From Callaeas wilsoni (Eukaryota > Chordata > Aves > Passeriformes > Callaeidae): a DNA stretch of 64,000 nucleotides. Position 1 is the stretch's first letter, and every line of letters begins with the position of its first letter. Positions 57,935 through 64,000 of the stretch are shown here, piece by piece. The position numbers were made by a program, and so were the translations under genes. The notes under the pieces are model-generated. The model had not been told where the DNA came from and did not search any database. It was given only the letters and a program-made list of their open reading frames with translations. The stretch covers positions 124,001 to 188,000 of the forward strand of contig VWPU01014795.1 of assembly GCA_013398955.1 (NCBI GenBank). The letters run 5' to 3'.

Positions 57935-58560
57935 AGAGAGACTTCAAGAGGTCTAATCCCTGCAGGTCTTCTCATCCACCAGTCTGTCGAGACACGTGGC
58001 TAAATAACTTGTTCTTGAAAACCTCTGGTGATAGAGTTTCCACCTCCTCCCACAACAGGAATCCTGGTTCTCGCCCTTGGAAAATGTTTCCCGAAGTCTG
58101 ACCTTGGTCACCCTTGCCCTAGCCTAATCGCTTTATCTGCTGGCCCTAGCAGACACAGAGGAACTTCTTCCTATCTCCCATCCAGTGGGGAAATCCAAAA
58201 TACTTGAAGGCTGTTATCATATTTTCCCTCCGTTTTCTCCTCTCTAGACTAAACAACCCCAAATTTCTCAGTGTCTCCTCGCAGGTCATGTTTTCTAGAG
58301 CTCTGTTCCTCTTTGTTCTTCCCCTCTGGATCCTCTCCAAGGACTCCACATCTTTTCTCAAGTGTGGTGCCAAAAGCTGGATTCAATATCCAGCCGAGGT
58401 CTTCCTGGAGCTGTGCAGAGCAGATGGATAACTTTGCATGTCCTCCTGCAAGCCTGATGTGTGTTTTACTCACAAAAGGCAGAGCACTGCTGGCTCCTCT
58501 TCAGCCCATGATACCCTACGCCCTCCTCCAGTCCACCCCACCCCAGACAGGGTCTGTTCT
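57935..58560 (-). mobile_element. Old, diverged CR1 with a preserved ORF2 C-terminal stretch, antisense
   Basis: On the minus strand the frame 58146-58373 encodes FWAPHYKKDVE-type CR1 ORF2 tail: APHLRKDVESLERIQ, then ENMTCEETLRNLGLFSLERR, then ENMITAFKYFG, all in one open frame of about 75 codons. Conserved counterparts are APHYKKDVEKLERVQ, ENMTYEERLRELGLFSLEKR and GDLITAFKYLKG. The plus strand also shows CTAGACTAAACAACCCCAAA and CTCGCAGGTCATGTTTTCTA, phrases typical of old amniote CR1. The 3' terminus is poorly preserved. It belongs to an older subfamily than the other copies here and encodes no endonuclease or polymerase core. Confidence 0.92.
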
Positions 58561-58743
58561 TATCAGCAGGGTCCTCTCTGATTGAAGGTTTTTTGGCTCT
58601 TTTTGCTGCTCCTGCTGAGCTTTGGCACTTTCAGCCATGTGGGAGCAATCCCTGGAGGTTCGAGTGTCCCAGGGCCATGCTCCTGTTGAGGGAGGGGATA
58701 GAGCCTTTAATCAGAATGTCATGGATTCCCATCACACATTCCT
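58561..58743. other. Spacer between two CR1 copies
   Basis: Nothing recognised. Confidence 0.5.
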
Positions 58744-58831
58744 TGGAGCAACCTGGTCTAATGGAAGGTGTCCCTGCCCATGGCAGGGGGTTGGAACAAG
58801 GCAGTCTTCAGGTCCCTTCCAACTCAAACCA
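58744..58831 (+). mobile_element. CR1 LINE 3' tip, sense
   Basis: TGGAGCAACCTGGTCTAATG, GAAGGTGTCCCTGCCCATGG, CAGGGGGTTGGAACAAGGCA and TCAGGTCCCTTCCAACTCAA. The terminal octamers are missing. Confidence 0.92.
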
Positions 58832-59300
58832 GTTTTTTGCTTCACAACCCAAAAATATTTGGCCCAAGATTGTAAGAATTCTCCCAGGCCTTGTTTCCTT
58901 CCCTGGTGCAGCTGTACCCAAATCCCAGAGAGATGCTATGGATGCTATGCTGGCTTGATTTTTGAGGCCATGCTCATCCAGTCCATGTTTTCCATGCCAT
59001 GCCAACGCATCTTAAGGACTCCCTTCAGCCCTGGGATGTGGAAACCCCTTGGATTCTGCCTGTTCTTCCCTTCAGGCCTGTTCTTGCCTTAGACAGCTGT
59101 GAATGAGGAATGATGGGATGGCCACCATTGGGTGGGAACCCTGACCTCCAGGCCCAGATGCCCAGGGAAGTTCCCAGCTGGGACCAGGGCACAAGATGAA
59201 GTTCATGCACTTGCTATGCTGGACTCCACCACATTTAGGGACCGAGCTGAAGGTGTCACAGGGCGCGTCAATTGTAGATGGCCACATGGTCTGGAAAATT
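58832..59300. other. Unique spacer
   Basis: The only pattern is a short GATGCTATG duplication at 58934-58951. No gene or element recognised. Confidence 0.5.
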
Positions 59301-59550
59301 ATAGAACCGCAAAATCTTTCAGGTTGGAAAATACCTCTAAGATCATCAAGTCCAACCCATAATCTGATAAAAACAAGTCTACTTGGGCTGAAAGGAGCAT
59401 CACGAGGTCCCTAATCGGACCTCTGAGCTCAACCAGACCTTTATCCAGTCAGCCTCAAAAACTTCCAAGGATGGAGACTGCACAACCTCCTTAGGTCACT
59501 CACTCCAATGGCTGACTCTCATCATGAGGAAGGTTCTCCTATGTGTCCAA
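59301..59550 (-). mobile_element. CR1 LINE 3' fragment, antisense
   Basis: ATAGAACCGCAAAATCTTTC, AGGTTGGAAAATACCTCTAA and GATCATCAAGTCCAACCCAT, then ACTTCCAAGGATGGAGACTG and CAACCTCCTTAGG. Diverged copy of the subfamily with GGTTGGAAAAGACCTCTAAG. Confidence 0.93.
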
Positions 59551-59936
59551 GAATTATACTCGTGGATCACAGTGTATTCTCTGTGTGATTTTTCCAGTCC
59601 TCAATCCTAGACACTGGCCTAAATGAATCCTAAGACCTCAGTCCTATCTTTACTGACCCTTCTGCTGCCACTTTTATCCAGAGTACAGGCACAAAGTGGG
59701 ATTTAGTGACAGGTGGGGATGTGCATGGTGCAGTAGGATCCAAGTCACCGGGACAGCAGAAGGATGAAGCAAAGAGAGGGTACTGAAGGGAGCAGGTGAA
59801 TCCCAGCTAACGCATGGGACTACCCCCAAACCCATCCACGTGCCTCTGGAGCTGAAGCCACCTCGTTGATAGCTGTTGGTGCCCATTCTTTCACAGTGGG
59901 GTCTGGTCCTGGAGGGGATCTTTGGATTTTGGGGCC
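59551..59936. other. Unique spacer, no feature recognised
   Basis: No repeat or gene identified between the two CR1 copies. Confidence 0.5.
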
Positions 59937-60045
59937 CTGAGCAACTTGATCTAGTGGGTGGCACCCCTGACCATGGTGGGGGATTGTAACAACATGATCT
60001 CTATGGGCCCTTCCAAGCCAAACCATTCTGTGATTCCATGATTTT
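59937..60045 (+). mobile_element. CR1 LINE 3' tip, sense
   Basis: GAGCAACTTGATCTAGTGGG, ACATGATCTCTATGGGCCCT and TCCAAGCCAAACCATTCTGT, ending GATTCCATGATTTT. Confidence 0.93.
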
Positions 60046-61056
60046 GTTGCAGTTTTGAAAAATAAGCAGTCTCAAACAGAGATCCAGGCTGAAGTGGAAG
60101 CTGCAGGTGGAGTAACACCATTACAGAGATGTTGGACTTCTCCCAAGCCCCAGGAGCTAGGGTCAGAAAAATCAGAATTAAATTGCAATGGGAAAGAAAT
60201 CCAAACCAGTCCAGGGTGTGTTCATTCAGGATATTCTTTCTTTAACTCTGCCCTACAGTCAAGAAATAATGACGCAGTTATAATTTGAGCATGGTTGTGT
60301 TTGTAGCCCTTGATTAGATTCAACTAATTAGATTCAACAAAGATTTTTCTTTCTCTCTTCTGTTTTCCTGTTTGCTCTTCTAAGTTACAGTGTCATTTTG
60401 GGCGCATGAAGGCTGCCAAACAGTTAATAAACCAACCAGTAAATTCTCATAAAGATCAGCTTATTCTGCCATGTGCTGTTCCCAGAGCTCTGGGGAGGTG
60501 GAGCAGGGCAGGAACAACCTCCACCTTGCTGACAGCATTGTCTAAATCCCCTGGATTTGTGTCTGGGTTTAATGATAGACCCAGGAAGTTAATTGCTTTT
60601 TTTTTGCTGCTATGTGATGTTATGATCCGTTTTTGGTACCAGAGTCCAAGGAGCCTAGGGTGGGAAATCCCAGCCCCACTGGGTCCAAATGCATAAATCA
60701 CCTGACCCTGTCCAACCAAGGTCTCACCTTGATGAAATTAAAAGGCAAAACACGGTCCATAAGATAGGAAGGAAGGTGGTACTGTCTCAGGACAGCCTCC
60801 TAAGCAAGCATGGCTGCACTTTTTATTCAAGAGAAAAGGAAAGTTCAAGAGAAAATAAAAACACCACAATGTTCTGCATGCCTGATCAAAGACATCTGGA
60901 AGATTTAGAAGAAAACCCAGCAAGCTGCTGCAATTGATAAAAAAAGATTAGTGCAGAGCAATTTTCTTGGAGATAGCCAGGAAACGGCAGAATACCAGAG
61001 AGCAGAGAAAGGGATCCACCCTGAGGTGTCCTGTCCATATCCATGACTGACTCCAA
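60046..61056. other. Unique non-coding DNA
   Basis: Contains a direct duplication of TTAGATTCAA (60315 and 60328). No gene or mobile element is recognised. Confidence 0.5.
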
Positions 61057-61240
61057 CAAATCCGAGAATATCCTGAGCTGGAAGGGACTCACAAGGATCA
61101 TGAATCTGACTCACGGCCCTGCACAGGACATCCCATCATATGCCTGAGAGCCTTGTCCAAATACTCCTTGAATTCCATCAGCCTTGGGGCTGTGACCATT
61201 CCCTGGGGAGTCTGTTCCAGAATCCAACACCCTCTGGTCC
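61057..61240 (-). mobile_element. CR1 LINE 3' fragment, antisense
   Basis: CTGAGCTGGAAGGGACTCAC, AAGGATCATGAATCTGACTC, GGCCCTGCACAGGACATCCC and GCCTGAGAGCCTTGTCCAAA, then CCCTGGGGAGTCTGTTCCAG. Matches the subfamily with GGGACCCACAAGGATCATCG. Confidence 0.93.
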
Positions 61241-62084
61241 AAATCTGATGAGAACTGCACCAGGACAGAGTCCGAATCCAAACACTAAGGAAAGCCAGGA
61301 AACCCCTTGGGAATCAGAGGGTAGCTTAAAGCACTGAATGTCACAGCAGTAGATCCATGATTCAGAATGGGTGGTCATCAATGCAAGATAAACTAATTGT
61401 AGGAGTCAGAAATAAGTTGAAGTGATATAAACTGAGGATTTTGGTCTCACTGAAAGGGGCAACAGCCACAAGGTTTCAACTGAGGACTCACAGGAAGAAA
61501 TGTTATATTTCCTGAAAGGCCAGTTAAGGTTTTGGAGGATGGAGTCCACCAAGACCTCCAGAAGTGGGAGGGGGGCTGAAAGGATGAAGTCAGCAGAGAC
61601 AAAAACAGGAGAAAAACCGGACTTGCCAAGAAAATTCCAGGAGCAGTGACGGCAACAGCAGCACTGGCTTCAGCTTCCTCAGCTACTTCTTTAAGGTGGG
61701 AAAGGAGGAAAAGGGGGGGAAGATGTCCTCAGAAGAAGGGAAGGCTTAGCACTGATGGGTCTGTGGACTCCTCCCCTGGAACTCCCCAAAACTGTGACAA
61801 TCACTCAAACCCCAATATTTTTTAAAAGCCTGTTTTCTGTTCTTGGTATCTTTTGAGTTTTAAAAGTGATCTCAGGTTTCACACCTTATTTGAGAAAAGT
61901 TTTTAAACACACACTGAAATTCTCACTTAGTCATATGACTCCAAGAACTGAGATATCAGGGTAGGCATTGAGAACTCCTTCATTCCCCTGAATCATAATG
62001 CATCTTATAACCAGATTAATAAAGGAGGAATGGATTTAGGTGCTGGCTCAAGGCCAAAATTCATTAATATTTGTGGATGTGGAT
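61241..62084. other. Unique non-coding DNA
   Basis: A purine-rich patch lies at 61693-61745. No gene or mobile element is recognised. Confidence 0.5.
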
Positions 62085-62247
62085 GTTGTGGCTGCTGCAT
62101 CCCTGGAAATGTTCAATGCCAGGCTGGACAGAGCTTGGAACAGCCTGGTCTAGTGGAAGGTGTTCCTGCCCATGGCAGGGGGTGGGACTGGATGGGCTTT
62201 AAGGTCTCTTCCAACCTGAACCATTCTGGGATTCTATGATTCCATGA
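62085..62247 (+). mobile_element. CR1 LINE 3' fragment, sense
   Basis: GTTGTGGCTGCTGCATCCCT, CAATGCCAGGCTGGACAGAG, CAGCCTGGTCTAGTGGAAGG and GGCTTTAAGGTCTCTTCCAA, ending ATTCTGGGATTCTATGATTC. One of the better preserved tips, with two terminal octamers. Confidence 0.96.
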
Positions 62248-62539
62248 ACATGCCCACACCCACCCTTACTCCAAACATCTGGAGTGGGGGGTTGGCAGTC
62301 TCCAAACAACAGTGGGCAGGAAGAGATGAAACTGGCACTGATTAACTGAGCTGCTTTGCCCAGAAAGAGCAGCGAGGAGGATCCTCAGCCAGGAGCAGCC
62401 ACAGAGGGACACAGGGTCCACCCTGGATGAGAGGGTGAATGCAAACAAGAGGCATCACGCATTCCTCTGTGCATCCCTCACCTACAGCTGGGCCCGAGGA
62501 GGTGGCCAGCTCGCCGCTGAAGGGAAGGGTGTGTTTGTG

Positions 62540-62775
62540 CAGCATCCCAGCTTCCATGTGGGCCATCTCAGAGCCAAACTACTGTTTGATTAATCAATCC
62601 TTCGATCCAGCTCCCTGCCTCCCTCCGCGTGCAAGGAGCACGATCCGAACAGCACGCACTGCCGGCCTTCAAGGGCTGGCTGAGGCAGCTCCTGATAGTG
62701 CTGTTTATACAGCTTCCCAATGGAAACAATGTGGATTTTATTAAATGATCCCATTAGTGTTTCTCCATGCTGTCG
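62540..62775. promoter_or_regulatory. Candidate conserved non-coding element with a TTGATTAATCAA palindrome
   Basis: A perfect 12-bp palindrome (62586-62597) contains two overlapping PBX-HOX-type TGATTAAT octamers in opposite orientation. It lies in a repeat-free segment that leads directly into a CpG cluster. The regulatory reading is inference. Confidence 0.3.
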
Positions 62776-63030
62776 TTGCAGACTTCAAACGATGATTTAT
62801 GTTGGCTCGTAGGTCTTTGTCCTCGCACCGAGAGCGGCATCCAAGGACAAAGTGTTCCGGGCCGGGCCGGTGGGAGTCCTGCTGCTCCGGCTGCGCGGCC
62901 GTGCCGGGGTCTGAGCCCCCTGTGCCACGCGCCAGGCAACAAAGGGGACCGCTGGCCAGCCAAGGACAGTGCCACGAGGCACACGGACACCTGGGACCGT
63001 CCTTCGTGGTGTCAGTCTCCCACACGCATG
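62776..63030. promoter_or_regulatory. CpG-rich cluster
   Basis: About 22 CpG by hand count in ~255 bp, with a core at 62855-62935 (GTTCCGGGCCGGGCCGG and GGCTGCGCGGCCGTGCCG). Could be a small CpG island or an unmasked GC-rich conserved block. No transcript can be assigned. Confidence 0.35.
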
Positions 63031-64000
63031 CCTTAAAGGGAGAGAGGCACAGCCCATGGAGACCCAACCACGGGCAAGATTTTTATCCTATTTGAAGCGG
63101 GACAGATCCTTTTATCCCAGAAAAAATTGCACCTGTTTGTCACCTGCTGGTTCTTAGCCCTAAGAATCACATTTATACTGCCAGGCTGGTTTTCCTCCTA
63201 TTTTTGCCATTTTTCCACCCCATCATTCCCTCATTTTATCCCCCAAACCAATTTTGCCCGTTTTGCAGGTATGCTGGTTTTCACCTCAGGAGTGAGTCAA
63301 ATAATCCACTCAGTGGAGAAAACACAGCTATGGAGAGGAGGACTGTCCCCTTTGGGACATAAAAGCCACAGACATCCACACTTGGACAAAGCAAGACGTG
63401 GCAATGCCAGGAGTGACTGTGCAGTCAGTATAGATGGAGCCAGGAGCACATTCTCCAGGGAATCCTTCACATGAGCTTTGAGAGGTGTCAAAAATGCAAA
63501 GCCCATTCTTTTCGGAGTACTCCCCCGTGTTGCTCTGGTGTGTGCTGAGTTTGTGCTGAGGTTGTGGGAACGAGGCAATCCTGAGACGTATCTTCCCATA
63601 CTGAAAAAAATCCAAGGTTTTTGCTGGCAGGCACCACTTTTGTGGGTGTGTGTCCAAGGGCTTTGCGCCCAAAGCTCACCCTGAAGATCCACCAGATGAC
63701 TTGGTCACTTTGTCTCTCTGCCAAGTGGGCAGAGGGCTCAGGGCCCTCATGCTCATCACCTCTGGGTGAGGGGGTCACAAAAACACATCCAGCAGCTCCA
63801 TGGCCCCGTGAGCTGCTGAGAAACCAAGCAAGGAGGTCTGAAGCTGCTTTTCATGCACATGAGATGGCTGAGTGAGCCTGCTCCTCACCCTCCTGTTTAA
63901 ACACAACCTCTGCCCTTGGCTGCAGTGAGAGTGTTTCACCCTGTGGGAGTCTCCCAGGGAAGATCTTCCTCTTTGGGAAACTGCAGTTGGAGTGGATATT

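Larger units (their letters stand above)
62248..64000. other. Unique DNA to the end of the window
   Basis: Includes the candidate regulatory segment and CpG cluster at 62.54-63.03 kb. Overlapping frames at 62741-63157 and 63127-63875 have no recognisable domains. Confidence 0.5.

Noticed and set aside
58655..58672. tRNA B-box-like GGTTCGAGTGTCC
   Set aside because: No A box or cloverleaf can be drawn around it.
1..64000. CR1 strand bias (15 sense, 9 antisense)
   Set aside because: Not a meaningful departure from equal numbers with so few copies.

Overview
The window is vertebrate nuclear DNA from a bird, most likely a songbird. The main evidence is 24 recognisable fragments of the CR1 retrotransposon (LINE). 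Many end in the avian CR1 3' terminus (CCCTTCCAACC...ATTCTATGATT), and several keep decayed remnants of the CR1 ORF2 C-terminus. A single N at 9316 marks it as draft assembly. I found no protein-coding gene, tRNA, rRNA, snRNA, CRISPR array or bacterial-type gene structure. The long open frames are CR1 antisense, low-complexity or GC-rich chance frames. The window reads as intergenic or intronic DNA of a gene-poor region.

Layout. 0-9 kb: mostly unique DNA with two CR1 pieces at 1.8-2.3 kb, a CR1 tip at 5.4 kb, a TAAT-rich segment with MEIS and PBX-HOX-like sites at 6.5 kb, and a degenerate minisatellite at 8.55-8.77 kb. 9-20 kb: a 0.65-kb CR1 that carries the N, then unique DNA with a G-run/polypurine/CpG cluster at 13.7-14.15 kb. 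20-33 kb: scattered CR1, a 20-base G run at 24.41 kb, CpG clusters at 25.5 and 27.9-28.2 kb, and a CR1 whose 3' part is repeated in tandem four times (155-bp unit, 28231-28850). 33-50 kb: long unique stretches with short CR1 tails and one 0.5-kb CR1 at 39.65 kb. 50-64 kb: two CR1 copies with facing 3' ends, a poly(A) tract preceded by AATAAA at 49.95 kb, ATT and TG microsatellites, and a CR1-dense block at 57.9-62.2 kb that includes an old, highly diverged copy. A CpG cluster lies at 62.8-63.0 kb.

Roughly 5.5-6 kb (about 9%) is recognisable CR1. All copies are 5'-truncated and none encodes a working protein. Several AT-rich, repeat-free stretches with homeodomain-type or octamer motifs look like candidate conserved non-coding elements, but only cross-species alignment can show that. 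The most unusual structures are the four-copy 155-bp CR1 array, a 22-bp insertion in one CR1 that resembles the inverted CR1 3' tip, and the AATAAA/poly(A) signature. I see no convincing previously undescribed functional system.
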